The position numbers and the translations under genes are program-made. From NCBI GenBank assembly GCA_008828725.1, contig MEHQ01000241.1, positions 147,829-211,828 of the forward strand: DNA of 64,000 bases, in the 5' to 3' direction. The notes below the pieces were generated by a model. The model saw nothing but the letters and a program-made list of their open reading frames with translations, had not been told where the DNA came from and ran no database searches. The stretch is from Saccharina japonica (lineage: Eukaryota > Sar > Phaeophyceae > Laminariales > Laminariaceae). The first letter of the stretch is position 1. Every line of letters starts with the position of its first letter. This document shows, one piece after another, positions 11,213 through 24,190 of the stretch.

Positions 11213-14197
11213 GGTGACCCCACGTACGACGTCCTCCTGCAGTCACCAGAGACCGCAACAGCAGCCGCTGAGGACGTCGACCCTGATGGGGACCCCGGAG
11301 GACCCAGAGGCGACCGGGAACTCACTGGGCTCCCGCCTTCCGCGCTTTCCGAGAGGGAGCCATTCGAAGTCGACGGGAGCGTCGACAGGCCCGTGCCGCC
11401 GGGTCTGTCGACCGACGAAGTTTCTGCCCTGGCCGAGGCGCTGAAGGGCATGGGGAACACTCTGTTCAAGCTGGGGGACACTGACGCAGCCTCGGAGGTC
11501 TTCCGCAATGTGCTGAGGGTCCTAGAGCCGCCGCCAGAGACAGGCGAGACGAGAAAGAACGAATGAACGAATGAACGAACGAACGAGCGAACAGGGTAAT
11601 CGAGAAAACCGAGGGAACCTTTTTTACTTTGTAGCGCTGTTTGAGTGCGTCTAGCGTGTCGCTGAGTGTCGCCCACCACGGAAATGCGAGGCGGGTAGAT
11701 TTTCAAAGTTGCGAAGAGTAAACGAACGTTGTATTGGCCTTGGAGTTCGAATTCTAGTGTTTTGTTTTGTTTTGACGGGTTCGGGTATGACTCTTGTTCT
11801 TGTTGCTGCTGTCGATTTGTTTTTCTGGCGGCCCCCGTCTTGTGTCGCCTGGCCTGCCGCCTCCTGTGTTTTTTCTTCCCCGAAGCACTCTCGCGCTTTG
11901 GCGAGCTCAGTCCAACTGATATCGTTCTCGACCGCGATGCGTCCGCTTTACATCGTTGACTCTGTCATGGATGCTGGGTGACGCCGCTGAGGGTGTTTTT
12001 ATGCCGAAAGCAAGAGGTGGTGCCCTCTCAAGTCGAGTGGCGCTGCTTTTGCCCCACTAGTCGCATAATTGCATTGCGCTAACAGCAGTAGCAGCAGCAG
12101 CGGTAGCAACAGCGGTGCCATCTGTTCACAGCTCAAGGCATCGCCCGCGGCCGGACCTTAAAGACGCACGTCGTGGGCGCAGACTCTCTACGTTCAGACC
12201 CTCCCTTTTCTCCGGACAACTTCGACGTCCGTTCGCCCGAAACCCTCCGTTGCAGGCTCCACCGTGGTAGTACGGGTGCTTACCGCAGACGCCGCCGCTA
12301 CCGTCAGCCGCTACCGGACAGGAATGGTTTCTGACGCCGAAGACGACGGCCGGTCGTACGACGTCATCTACGACGAGACCGATCCCAACGGTAGCGGTGA
12401 TGGTGTCGGGATGGGAGGGCCAGACGAGGAAGAGGACGAAGAGGACGGAGTAGCGGCGGAGCGGGTCGTGACTGTGTCTCTCTCTCCGTGCGTCTCGTGC
12501 GCCGCCAGGCTCAACCTAGCTCGCTGCTCGTTCAGGAACGGGGGGCACGCCGAGGTGAGGCCCGGCGAGAGAGTCGATCTCGCTGTTTGTCCTTCTGTGG
12601 CGGGAGCGGGGGGCTCGGTGCGGAGTTGCTGCCACTACGACGGGCAGCGTGTTGGCTTACAGTAGCTCTCAAAATAACTTTGTTGTGGTGTTTCTTGAAA
12701 CACGTTTCGCGTTCGCGTACACGGTATATACGTATGTAGGTGAATGCGGTTTTCAAACCGCCGCGACATGGTGGTTGTCGAGTCTGTCTCGCCCGCGGGA
12801 TTAGGTCATGACAGCAGCGGTGCTCTAAGCGTACTCTCAAAACGTGCTACTTTCGTCAGCCATGATGCTGCAGTAGTTATTGGTCACGCGCAAGCGCGAC
12901 CCCTTGTTTGTTTCCAAGCGCCTCACTTCACCTCCCAAGCGTTCTTGAGTCTTCTCTTTATCAGCATTTTCCTTTTTTCGGGGCGTAGGGTTATATCCGC
13001 TCGTGGCCGCAACAGTTCCGCGAGCGTTCTTGAGTCTTCTCTTTATCAGCATTTTCCTTTTTTCGGGGCGTAGGGTTATATCCGCTCGTGGCCGCAACAG
13101 TTCCGTGTTACACTTCCGCCATGGTATAGTAGGTGTTGCCAACATGTCCTCCCTGACGTTTCCTCGCGCGAATCGGTCTCATTCAGGTGGTGGAGGCCTG
13201 CACGCTAGTGATGAGCCTGGCGAAGCTCACCATGGCGGACAAGCAGAGGCCCCGGGAAGAGAGGGCAAAACTCCGAGCGCACTGCCTCACAGCTCTCCGC
13301 ATGAGGGGGGGTAGCCACCTTGCCCAGAACCACGTGGGCCTGGCTCGGAGAGATGCAAGGTGCGTTGGGCTGCCCGAGCATGGCTAAGCCAAGAAGGGAT
13401 GTCGCATCCGGCATGTGCAAACGACGACCATCAAGGGATGTCAATTGTGCTGAAGTGGTGTTTTGAACGGAATTCGCCGCCTTCACGGTAGATGGCGCTC
13501 GATGCTTGTGATGGCTCCTCCTTTTGCTCTCGTGCAGCTCGTTTTTTACTTTCTTTGGACCACGAACCAGATGGACGGAGTGGAGCGTTTCCGGGTGACC
13601 GTCCGGTTGTAGAACCTGGTGATGAAATAGACCGCTTGGTTTGCGTTCGTGGGGGTGCGTGCTTGCACGATCTGCAGCGGTGCGTTGAGACGGGTCACAA
13701 GAACCGTCCTCTCCAGCCCGCGACCACACCTTCGACGCCCTCGCTGCAGTACTTTCGTTTCCTTGCATGGCATATAGCTTCAGTGCAAACAAGTTGTGAC
13801 ACTTTGTTCTTTTCGCTTTCCCCCTTCCCGTGTATCTCCCAGGAGCATGGCACGCTCGGCCGGGGACGACGAAAGCCGAGCGCAAGCTGCGCGATTCGAG
13901 GGTGACGTGGAACGAAAGGCGAAAGCGCTGCTCAAGGCTAACCGGAAGCTCGCGAAGGACGTCACTCGTTGGGTGGATGCCAGCATGGCCAAGCGCGAAG
14001 AGGCGTCTTTGAAAGGCGGGGACGGAGATGACCCGCCACTACCCGTCTCGCCCCCGCCTGGCTCTGGGCGACAGATACAGGGAGGAAGCGAAGAAGTTTT
14101 AGTGAGCGGAGGCGGCGTTGAGGAGTGTAAGGGTCCAGAGCAACGCAATGCCGCGAGCGGGGAGGGAAAGTCCTGGCTAGGGAGTTGGCTGCGATGA
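11213..14197 (+). CDS. TPR-repeat protein with Tudor-like insert, copy A (5' end missing)
   Basis: I join four exons: 11213-11543, 12256-12554, 13187-13359 and 13843-14197 (TGA). They total 1158 bp and 385 residues, with all phases agreeing. Exon 1 ends in a TPR helix pair (GMGNTLFKLGDTDAA, then VFRNVLRVLEP). Exon 2 opens with a Tudor/SH3-like strand pattern (RTGMVSDAEDDGRSYDVIYD), has an acidic linker, and returns to TPR sequence (LNLARCSFRNG). Exon 3 completes that helix (VVEACTLVMSLA) and adds another (HLAQNHVGLARRDAR). Exon 4 is a basic helix (KAKALLKANRKLAKDVTRW) and a polar tail. The exon 1 donor must be GC (CAG|GCGAGA) to keep the frame; the other donors are GT. Exon 1 starts at an acceptor, so upstream coding is missing and this may be a truncated gene. 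TPR proteins usually act as scaffolds or co-chaperones; the partner is unknown. Confidence 0.7.
12939..13108 (+). repeat. 85-bp tandem duplication inside TPR intron 2 (copy A)
   Basis: An 85-bp unit starting GCGTTCTTGAGTCTTCTC and containing TTATATCCGCTCGTGGCCG occurs twice head to tail. The same pair is present in copy B at 22173-22342. Confidence 0.85.
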
Positions 14198-14922
14198 CAC
14201 AGCTTGCGGCTCGCGTTCCTGCCTTAGAATCGGACCGCTGTCATGGGTGTGCGTCACGCGTACAGATACGAGCACAGCAGTTAGGATACTCGTTTGACTC
14301 GGCAGAGGCGTCTGGATCTTGCAGCTCTTCGGGACCCCCACCAAGGAGAAAGGAACAGTCGAAAACAGTTTTTGTTTTTAGCAGACGGTGCATGCTGGCG
14401 TTGGCTCGTCGCTCCCACCGGTTTGCTTGGAACAGGCATCGGAGGTGGCGGGGGGGCACCCGACGGTGTGACTTGGCTAATGATAGTGTTCCCCCGGCAA
14501 TGGCTGCTTATATATGGGAAACGCTGACGTGCTCCTGTTGAAGCGCCCGCCCAACATGTCACCTCTTTCTTGCGTGTTCTGTGCTGCTGCTTGTGGCGCT
14601 TGGTATGAACGCGGTATCTAAATAGACACCAGGTACGAGTCATTCGTGTATGTTTTTCGCAGGATTGCGAACATCTTGGCTCCCGCGCTTGATCGGCGGT
14701 CATCGTTTCTCGCGAGCGAGATGGACGCCAGGCCTGGCGTGGCGCAGATCTGGCGCACTCGCGAAGGGCAGAACGTCTTGAGGGGGCACTCCCGGCGTCA
14801 GCACGCGGTCGGCTTTTACTATTTCTGGCTGCGGATAAATAGTTGACCGCCGGCATAACTTAGTGGCGTGACCCCTACATACTTCGTAAGTGGTGATTTT
14901 AATGCCCATGCGGAAACGCGCT

Positions 14923-14956
<34 letters not shown>

Positions 14957-15842
14957 CCCCGATAGCTATTGCTCCGCAGAGGTCGCGCGGCCGAGGCTTG
15001 GACACGTGTATGGAATTCCCACTTGACGGCCTAGATCTTCCTTCCAAGGCAAATATATTCCCAATTTTGTATGATCTGACTCATGTTGCCCGGTGGGACC
15101 CGTTTCATCTGCTCCATCTAGCACATCTTTCCAAGGTTGAACCTGTACTCTATGCAGATCCTGCGCAACCTCACAACGGCAGGTGAAAAACTACAGCAGA
15201 GCAGTAGGTGACGTACATACAGCCTGCAGTACAGTAGATCATGATCCGTCCGAGGTATAACACGTTGGTCGAATTACCAGCCGCTAATTGGTCGAAAAGT
15301 CGGAAAAGGGCATGGCAAGCCCAGAAGGATGGAAGCGGCGCCATCCGTAGCTCTATACCGTCTCTTTTGATACTTCAGGCCGACGAATTGGTTCGGGAAG
15401 GCCCCAAAGTGGCGAAGAGGGTACCAGCCACGCTACTGGGGGGTGAACTTTTGTGACGAACTACAATATTAGTGATATACTTCGAGTACCTTGATCGTAT
15501 CAGTGAACAGTCGGACCACTGCCTCGCTCCGCGGAAGGCAAGACCGGTTGCCACGAATTTTAGCGACACCAGTGCCCAATGCATCTCGTCGTCTGCACGA
15601 AAAAAAATGCGAACGTCTGTGTCTTCTCGTATGAAAGCGCTACCATCGTATTGCTTTTCGGCCTCGAGGCTCAAAAACGCTTTCATTTTTCGATGCGGTA
15701 ATCGGGGTTGGCAAACCGAAAACCGGGCAACATCATGATGTTCACCATTTCATTTAATAATTCATTTAATTCACTGATTAATTCGAAAAACATGGAACGA
15801 GACTCACTCGTGTTTTACAAATGAACTGCTTATACTACGCAA
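14198..15842. other. region 3' of TPR gene, copy A: no gene established
   Basis: The stretch contains a 30-base C homopolymer (14924-14953). It also has a plus-strand open stretch near 15000-15186 (PLDGLDLPSKANIFPILYD) and a 103-codon minus-strand ORF (15686 to 15375, starting MKAFLSLEAEKQYDG). Both have protein-like composition, but no splice partners or family could be assigned. Identical sequence follows copy B. Confidence 0.35.
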
Positions 15843-15843
15843 N
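15843..15843. other. single N at repeat junction (probable assembly join)
   Basis: Copy A of the 5.37-kb block stops at 15842, directly before this N, and the 225-bp array begins in mid-unit directly after it. In copy B the sequence at the same point runs on uninterrupted (ACGCAAATCGCACGATC). Confidence 0.85.
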
Positions 15844-18800
15844 GCAGCAGCACAGCAGCAGCAGCACAGCAGCACGCTGCTGCAGCAGTCCTCCACGTTA
15901 TCGTCAGGTGGCTGCGCCGTCGCTTTGCACAGCTGCACTTCCCACTTCCCATGTAAAGCTCAGTACGAGTACGTCAGGCGCTTGCGCACAACGCAGCTTA
16001 AATCAGCGTCCTCCACATTATCGCCGGGTGCTAGCGCACAACGCAGCGTATATCACCTAGGCTCAGCAGCAGCAGCACAGCAGCAGCAGCACAGCAGCAC
16101 GCTGCTGCAGCAGTCCTCCACGTTATCGTCAGGTGGCTGCGCCGTCGCTTTGCACAGCTGCACTTCCCACTTCCCATGTAAAGCTCAGTACGAGTACGTC
16201 AGGCGCTTGCGCACAACGCAGCTTAAATCAGCGTCCTCCACATTATCGCCGGGTGCTAGCGCACAACGCAGCGTATATCACCTAGGCTCAGCAGCAGCAG
16301 CACAGCAGCAGCAGCACAGCAGCACGCTGCTGCAGCAGTCCTCCACGTTATCGTCAGGTGGCTGCGCCGTCGCTTTGCACAGCTGCACTTCCCACTTCCC
16401 ATGTAAAGCTCAGTACGAGTACGTCAGGCGCTTGCGCACAACGCAGCTTAAATCAGCGTCCTCCACATTATCGCCGGGTGCTAGCGCACAACGCAGCGTA
16501 TATCACCTAGGCTCAGCAGCAGCAGCACAGCAGCAGCAGCACAGCAGCACGCTGCTGCAGCAGTCCTCCACGTTATCGTCAGGTGGCTGCGCCGTCGCTT
16601 TGCACAGCTGCACTTCCCACTTCCCATGTAAAGCTCAGTACGAGTACGTCAGGCGCTTGCGCACAACGCAGCTTAAATCAGCGTCCTCCACATTATCGCC
16701 GGGTGCTAGCGCACAACGCAGCGTATATCACCTAGGCTCAGCAGCAGCAGCACAGCAGCAGCAGCACAGCAGCACGCTGCTGCAGCAGTCCTCCACGTTA
16801 TCGTCAGGTGGCTGCGCCGTCGCTTTGCACAGCTGCACTTCCCACTTCCCATGTAAAGCTCAGTACGAGTACGTCAGGCGCTTGCGCACAACGCAGCTTA
16901 AATCAGCGTCCTCCACATTATCGCCGGGTGCTAGCGCACAACGCAGCGTATATCACCTAGGCTCAGCAGCAGCAGCACAGCAGCAGCAGCACAGCAGCAC
17001 GCTGCTGCAGCAGTCCTCCACGTTATCGTCAGGTGGCTGCGCCGTCGCTTTGCACAGCTGCACTTCCCACTTCCCATGTAAAGCTCAGTACGAGTACGTC
17101 AGGCGCTTGCGCACAACGCAGCTTAAATCAGCGTCCTCCACATTATCGCCGGGTGCTAGCGCACAACGCAGCGTATATCACCTAGGCTCAGCAGCAGCAG
17201 CACAGCAGCAGCAGCACAGCAGCACGCTGCTGCAGCAGTCCTCCACGTTATCGTCAGGTGGCTGCGCCGTCGCTTTGCACAGCTGCACTTCCCACTTCCC
17301 ATGTAAAGCTCAGTACGAGTACGTCAGGCGCTTGCGCACAACGCAGCTTAAATCAGCGTCCTCCACATTATCGCCGGGTGCTAGCGCACAACGCAGCGTA
17401 TATCACCTAGGCTCAGCAGCAGCAGCACAGCAGCAGCAGCACAGCAGCACGCTGCTGCAGCAGTCCTCCACGTTATCGTCAGGTGGCTGCGCCGTCGCTT
17501 TGCACAGCTGCACTTCCCACTTCCCATGTAAAGCTCAGTACGAGTACGTCAGGCGCTTGCGCACAACGCAGCTTAAATCAGCGTCCTCCACATTATCGCC
17601 GGGTGCTAGCGCACAACGCAGCGTATATCACCTAGGCTCAGCAGCAGCAGCACAGCAGCAGCAGCACAGCAGCACGCTGCTGCAGCAGTCCTCCACGTTA
17701 TCGTCAGGTGGCTGCGCCGTCGCTTTGCACAGCTGCACTTCCCACTTCCCATGTAAAGCTCAGTACGAGTACGTCAGGCGCTTGCGCACAACGCAGCTTA
17801 AATCAGCGTCCTCCACATTATCGCCGGGTGCTAGCGCACAACGCAGCGTATATCACCTAGGCTCAGCAGCAGCAGCACAGCAGCAGCAGCACAGCAGCAC
17901 GCTGCTGCAGCAGTCCTCCACGTTATCGTCAGGTGGCTGCGCCGTCGCTTTGCACAGCTGCACTTCCCACTTCCCATGTAAAGCTCAGTACGAGTACGTC
18001 AGGCGCTTGCGCACAACGCAGCTTAAATCAGCGTCCTCCACATTATCGCCGGGTGCTAGCGCACAACGCAGCGTATATCACCTAGGCTCAGCAGCAGCAG
18101 CACAGCAGCAGCAGCACAGCAGCACGCTGCTGCAGCAGTCCTCCACGTTATCGTCAGGTGGCTGCGCCGTCGCTTTGCACAGCTGCACTTCCCACTTCCC
18201 ATGTAAAGCTCAGTACGAGTACGTCAGGCGCTTGCGCACAACGCAGCTTAAATCAGCGTCCTCCACATTATCGCCGGGTGCTAGCGCACAACGCAGCGTA
18301 TATCACCTAGGCTCAGCAGCAGCAGCACAGCAGCAGCAGCACAGCAGCACGCTGCTGCAGCAGTCCTCCACGTTATCGTCAGGTGGCTGCGCCGTCGCTT
18401 TGCACAGCTGCACTTCCCACTTCCCATGTAAAGCTCAGTACGAGTACGTCAGGCGCTTGCGCACAACGCAGCTTAAATCAGCGTCCTCCACATTATCGCC
18501 GGGTGCTAGCGCACAACGCAGCGTATATCACCTAGGCTCAGCAGCAGCAGCACAGCAGCAGCAGCACAGCAGCACGCTGCTGCAGCAGTCCTCCACGTTA
18601 TCGTCAGGTGGCTGCGCCGTCGCTTTGCACAGCTGCACTTCCCACTTCCCATGTAAAGCTCAGTACGAGTACGTCAGGCGCTTGCGCACAACGCAGCTTA
18701 AATCAGCGTCCTCCACATTATCGCCGGGTGCTAGCGCACAACGCAGCGTATATCACCTAGGCTCAGCAGCAGCAGCACAGCAGCAGCAGCACAGCAGCAC

Positions 18801-19575
18801 GCTGCTGCAGCAGTCCTCCACGTTATCGTCAGGTGGCTGCGCCGTCGCTTTGCACAGCTGCACTTCCCACTTCCCATGTAAAGCTCAGTACGAGTACGTC
18901 AGGCGCTTGCGCACAACGCAGCTTAAATCAGCGTCCTCCACATTATCGCCGGGTGCTAGCGCACAACGCAGCGTATATCACCTAGGCTCAGCAGCAGCAG
19001 CACAGCAGCAGCAGCACAGCAGCACGCTGCTGCAGCAGTCCTCCACGTTATCGTCAGGTGGCTGCGCCGTCGCTTTGCACAGCTGCACTTCCCACTTCCC
19101 ATGTAAAGCTCAGTACGAGTACGTCAGGCGCTTGCGCACAACGCAGCTTAAATCAGCGTCCTCCACATTATCGCCGGGTGCTAGCGCACAACGCAGCGTA
19201 TATCACCTAGGCTCAGCAGCAGCAGCACAGCAGCAGCAGCACAGCAGCACGCTGCTGCAGCAGTCCTCCACGTTATCGTCAGGTGGCTGCGCCGTCGCTT
19301 TGCACAGCTGCACTTCCCACTTCCCATGTAAAGCTCAGTACGAGTACGTCAGGCGCTTGCGCACAACGCAGCTTAAATCAGCGTCCTCCACATTATCGCC
19401 GGGTGCTAGCGCACAACGCAGCGTATATCACCTAGGCTCAGCAGCAGCAGCACAGCAGCAGCAGCACAGCAGCACGCTGCTGCAGCAGTCCTCCACGTTA
19501 TCGTCAGGTGGTTGCGCCGTCGCTTTGCACAGCTGCACTTCCCACTTCCCATGTAAAGCTCAGTACGAGTACGTC
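15844..19575 (+). repeat. 225-bp tandem array, about 16.6 units
   Basis: The period is exactly 225 bp, measured from repeated starts at 16061, 16286, 16511 and so on. Units are almost invariant; one C-to-T change is visible at 19512 in the last unit. Each unit holds two CAG clusters and a CAGCAGC/GCTGCTG hairpin. Degenerate sub-repeats of about 75 bp share CCTCCAC-TTATCG and GCGCACAACGCAG-type words. Because 225 is divisible by three and one plus frame of a unit lacks stops, a frame of about 1250 codons stays open across the array; this is arithmetic and not evidence of coding. A diverged lone unit precedes copy A at 10086-10440. Confidence 0.95.
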
Positions 19576-20446
19576 CGACACAATAATCGCCTCGACCCAG
19601 AGCTGATATTACCTAGTCGGGTTAAGTATCGAATGTGTATAACTTTATCTAGCCAAAGGCTACAGAGTCAAATTTCTATGCCAGGTGTAACATGAAGTAG
19701 AGGGATTGATGGGCTACAGAGCCAAATCGTGTTTGGAGTTGAACTAAGTAGGGGAGGGGATTACTAAAAAAAGATGGAATTAGACCTCGAAACAGAGTTG
19801 AAAGGCAGGGGATTTGGGAAATTAAATAATTTCCGCGACAGAGCCCAGTAACTAAAGTCACTGGGAATAGCCGGTACATTCTCCGAATAAGACCAAAGGC
19901 CAAAGCCCCCAGAAGCGTCACAAACAACGACCAAATGCGGGAGAAGATGGTTCGTATTATACGAAGCCTAAACGAAGCTGCCCGTCGGCGATTCACTGGA
20001 GGCCACCATGCATGCCATGAGGACATTCCAGCTGCCAGGAGGGAGAGACTGCATTTTGTTTTTTTAATAGGTTATGAGCCCTGCGACGCCAGGATGAGAT
20101 TATTCGGCTTGGTTGTGTCCGCCGCCTGATGCAACGTGGATCGGGAGAAGGATTGACTCGCACGGGTAACTAAAATACGTGCCAGGTACCAGCACATATT
20201 ATGTGATACAACCTCTCTCTTGTCGGGCAACCGGAGATATGTACAGTTGAACACCAGTCCTCTACGATGTACCTTGTATATGACACATAATGGTATTCCT
20301 GTTATGAAATATGTGTACCAGGTACATTAGTATCAGAACAACACCAGCAGCAACAACTACAGTAACAACAAAAAACTCAAAACAAGTGTTGAAATCCAAA
20401 GTATCCCCTCCCCGTGCGTCCTCCTCCCCTCGCGCTCCGGAAACAG

Positions 20447-23431
20447 GGTGACCCCACGTACGACGTCCTCCTGCAGTCACCAGAGACCGCAACAGCAGCC
20501 GCTGAGGACGTCGACCCTGATGGGGACCCCGGAGGACCCAGAGGCGACCGGGAACTCACTGGGCTCCCGCCTTCCGCGCTTTCCGAGAGGGAGCCATTCG
20601 AAGTCGACGGGAGCGTCGACAGGCCCGTGCCGCCGGGTCTGTCGACCGACGAAGTTTCTGCCCTGGCCGAGGCGCTGAAGGGCATGGGGAACACTCTGTT
20701 CAAGCTGGGGGACACTGACGCAGCCTCGGAGGTCTTCCGCAATGTGCTGAGGGTCCTAGAGCCGCCGCCAGAGACAGGCGAGACGAGAAAGAACGAATGA
20801 ACGAATGAACGAACGAACGAGCGAACAGGGTAATCGAGAAAACCGAGGGAACCTTTTTTACTTTGTAGCGCTGTTTGAGTGCGTCTAGCGTGTCGCTGAG
20901 TGTCGCCCACCACGGAAATGCGAGGCGGGTAGATTTTCAAAGTTGCGAAGAGTAAACGAACGTTGTATTGGCCTTGGAGTTCGAATTCTAGTGTTTTGTT
21001 TTGTTTTGACGGGTTCGGGTATGACTCTTGTTCTTGTTGCTGCTGTCGATTTGTTTTTCTGGCGGCCCCCGTCTTGTGTCGCCTGGCCTGCCGCCTCCTG
21101 TGTTTTTTCTTCCCCGAAGCACTCTCGCGCTTTGGCGAGCTCAGTCCAACTGATATCGTTCTCGACCGCGATGCGTCCGCTTTACATCGTTGACTCTGTC
21201 ATGGATGCTGGGTGACGCCGCTGAGGGTGTTTTTATGCCGAAAGCAAGAGGTGGTGCCCTCTCAAGTCGAGTGGCGCTGCTTTTGCCCCACTAGTCGCAT
21301 AATTGCATTGCGCTAACAGCAGTAGCAGCAGCAGCGGTAGCAACAGCGGTGCCATCTGTTCACAGCTCAAGGCATCGCCCGCGGCCGGACCTTAAAGACG
21401 CACGTCGTGGGCGCAGACTCTCTACGTTCAGACCCTCCCTTTTCTCCGGACAACTTCGACGTCCGTTCGCCCGAAACCCTCCGTTGCAGGCTCCACCGTG
21501 GTAGTACGGGTGCTTACCGCAGACGCCGCCGCTACCGTCAGCCGCTACCGGACAGGAATGGTTTCTGACGCCGAAGACGACGGCCGGTCGTACGACGTCA
21601 TCTACGACGAGACCGATCCCAACGGTAGCGGTGATGGTGTCGGGATGGGAGGGCCAGACGAGGAAGAGGACGAAGAGGACGGAGTAGCGGCGGAGCGGGT
21701 CGTGACTGTGTCTCTCTCTCCGTGCGTCTCGTGCGCCGCCAGGCTCAACCTAGCTCGCTGCTCGTTCAGGAACGGGGGGCACGCCGAGGTGAGGCCCGGC
21801 GAGAGAGTCGATCTCGCTGTTTGTCCTTCTGTGGCGGGAGCGGGGGGCTCGGTGCGGAGTTGCTGCCACTACGACGGGCAGCGTGTTGGCTTACAGTAGC
21901 TCTCAAAATAACTTTGTTGTGGTGTTTCTTGAAACACGTTTCGCGTTCGCGTACACGGTATATACGTATGTAGGTGAATGCGGTTTTCAAACCGCCGCGA
22001 CATGGTGGTTGTCGAGTCTGTCTCGCCCGCGGGATTAGGTCATGACAGCAGCGGTGCTCTAAGCGTACTCTCAAAACGTGCTACTTTCGTCAGCCATGAT
22101 GCTGCAGTAGTTATTGGTCACGCGCAAGCGCGACCCCTTGTTTGTTTCCAAGCGCCTCACTTCACCTCCCAAGCGTTCTTGAGTCTTCTCTTTATCAGCA
22201 TTTTCCTTTTTTCGGGGCGTAGGGTTATATCCGCTCGTGGCCGCAACAGTTCCGCGAGCGTTCTTGAGTCTTCTCTTTATCAGCATTTTCCTTTTTTCGG
22301 GGCGTAGGGTTATATCCGCTCGTGGCCGCAACAGTTCCGTGTTACACTTCCGCCATGGTATAGTAGGTGTTGCCAACATGTCCTCCCTGACGTTTCCTCG
22401 CGCGAATCGGTCTCATTCAGGTGGTGGAGGCCTGCACGCTAGTGATGAGCCTGGCGAAGCTCACCATGGCGGACAAGCAGAGGCCCCGGGAAGAGAGGGC
22501 AAAACTCCGAGCGCACTGCCTCACAGCTCTCCGCATGAGGGGGGGTAGCCACCTTGCCCAGAACCACGTGGGCCTGGCTCGGAGAGATGCAAGGTGCGTT
22601 GGGCTGCCCGAGCATGGCTAAGCCAAGAAGGGATGTCGCATCCGGCATGTGCAAACGACGACCATCAAGGGATGTCAATTGTGCTGAAGTGGTGTTTTGA
22701 ACGGAATTCGCCGCCTTCACGGTAGATGGCGCTCGATGCTTGTGATGGCTCCTCCTTTTGCTCTCGTGCAGCTCGTTTTTTACTTTCTTTGGACCACGAA
22801 CCAGATGGACGGAGTGGAGCGTTTCCGGGTGACCGTCCGGTTGTAGAACCTGGTGATGAAATAGACCGCTTGGTTTGCGTTCGTGGGGGTGCGTGCTTGC
22901 ACGATCTGCAGCGGTGCGTTGAGACGGGTCACAAGAACCGTCCTCTCCAGCCCGCGACCACACCTTCGACGCCCTCGCTGCAGTACTTTCGTTTCCTTGC
23001 ATGGCATATAGCTTCAGTGCAAACAAGTTGTGACACTTTGTTCTTTTCGCTTTCCCCCTTCCCGTGTATCTCCCAGGAGCATGGCACGCTCGGCCGGGGA
23101 CGACGAAAGCCGAGCGCAAGCTGCGCGATTCGAGGGTGACGTGGAACGAAAGGCGAAAGCGCTGCTCAAGGCTAACCGGAAGCTCGCGAAGGACGTCACT
23201 CGTTGGGTGGATGCCAGCATGGCCAAGCGCGAAGAGGCGTCTTTGAAAGGCGGGGACGGAGATGACCCGCCACTACCCGTCTCGCCCCCGCCTGGCTCTG
23301 GGCGACAGATACAGGGAGGAAGCGAAGAAGTTTTAGTGAGCGGAGGCGGCGTTGAGGAGTGTAAGGGTCCAGAGCAACGCAATGCCGCGAGCGGGGAGGG
23401 AAAGTCCTGGCTAGGGAGTTGGCTGCGATGA
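20447..23431 (+). CDS. TPR-repeat protein with Tudor-like insert, copy B (5' end missing)
   Basis: Exons at 20447-20777, 21490-21788, 22421-22593 and 23077-23431 match copy A with no visible difference, including the GC donor after exon 1 and the 85-bp tandem repeat in intron 2 (22173-22342). The same 385-residue product is predicted: TPR hairpin, Tudor-like strand segment with acidic linker, more TPR helices and a basic C-terminal helix. The array lies 870 bp upstream of the first visible exon, so the promoter and N-terminus are as unclear as in copy A. With no divergence between copies, one cannot say which is functional, or whether two exist. Confidence 0.7.
22173..22342 (+). repeat. 85-bp tandem duplication inside TPR intron 2 (copy B)
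   Basis: Same pair of 85-bp units as at 12939-13108, shifted by 9234 bp. Confidence 0.85.
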
Positions 23432-24156
23432 CACAGCTTGCGGCTCGCGTTCCTGCCTTAGAATCGGACCGCTGTCATGGGTGTGCGTCACGCGTACAGA
23501 TACGAGCACAGCAGTTAGGATACTCGTTTGACTCGGCAGAGGCGTCTGGATCTTGCAGCTCTTCGGGACCCCCACCAAGGAGAAAGGAACAGTCGAAAAC
23601 AGTTTTTGTTTTTAGCAGACGGTGCATGCTGGCGTTGGCTCGTCGCTCCCACCGGTTTGCTTGGAACAGGCATCGGAGGTGGCGGGGGGGCACCCGACGG
23701 TGTGACTTGGCTAATGATAGTGTTCCCCCGGCAATGGCTGCTTATATATGGGAAACGCTGACGTGCTCCTGTTGAAGCGCCCGCCCAACATGTCACCTCT
23801 TTCTTGCGTGTTCTGTGCTGCTGCTTGTGGCGCTTGGTATGAACGCGGTATCTAAATAGACACCAGGTACGAGTCATTCGTGTATGTTTTTCGCAGGATT
23901 GCGAACATCTTGGCTCCCGCGCTTGATCGGCGGTCATCGTTTCTCGCGAGCGAGATGGACGCCAGGCCTGGCGTGGCGCAGATCTGGCGCACTCGCGAAG
24001 GGCAGAACGTCTTGAGGGGGCACTCCCGGCGTCAGCACGCGGTCGGCTTTTACTATTTCTGGCTGCGGATAAATAGTTGACCGCCGGCATAACTTAGTGG
24101 CGTGACCCCTACATACTTCGTAAGTGGTGATTTTAATGCCCATGCGGAAACGCGCT

Positions 24157-24190
<34 letters not shown>

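Larger units (their letters stand above)
10471..15842 (+). repeat. 5.37-kb duplicated block, copy A
   Basis: From 10471 to 15842 the sequence repeats at 19705-25076 with a constant offset of 9234 bp. I saw no consistent difference apart from about two near the left edge (10495-10501). It carries a TPR gene (11213-14197), a 30-base C tract (14924-14953) and about 1.6 kb of unassigned DNA. It ends against a single N at 15843. It could be a recent duplication or a duplicated contig. Confidence 0.9.

Noticed and set aside
15844..19575. CRISPR-like array
   Set aside because: There are no unique spacers; whole 225-bp units are identical and contain CAG microsatellites in a eukaryotic context.
15844..19695. 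A 1256-codon open frame read as a giant repetitive Gln/Ser-rich protein
   Set aside because: The 225-bp period is a multiple of three, so any stop-free frame in one unit stays open throughout. No start context, splice signal or codon divergence supports coding.
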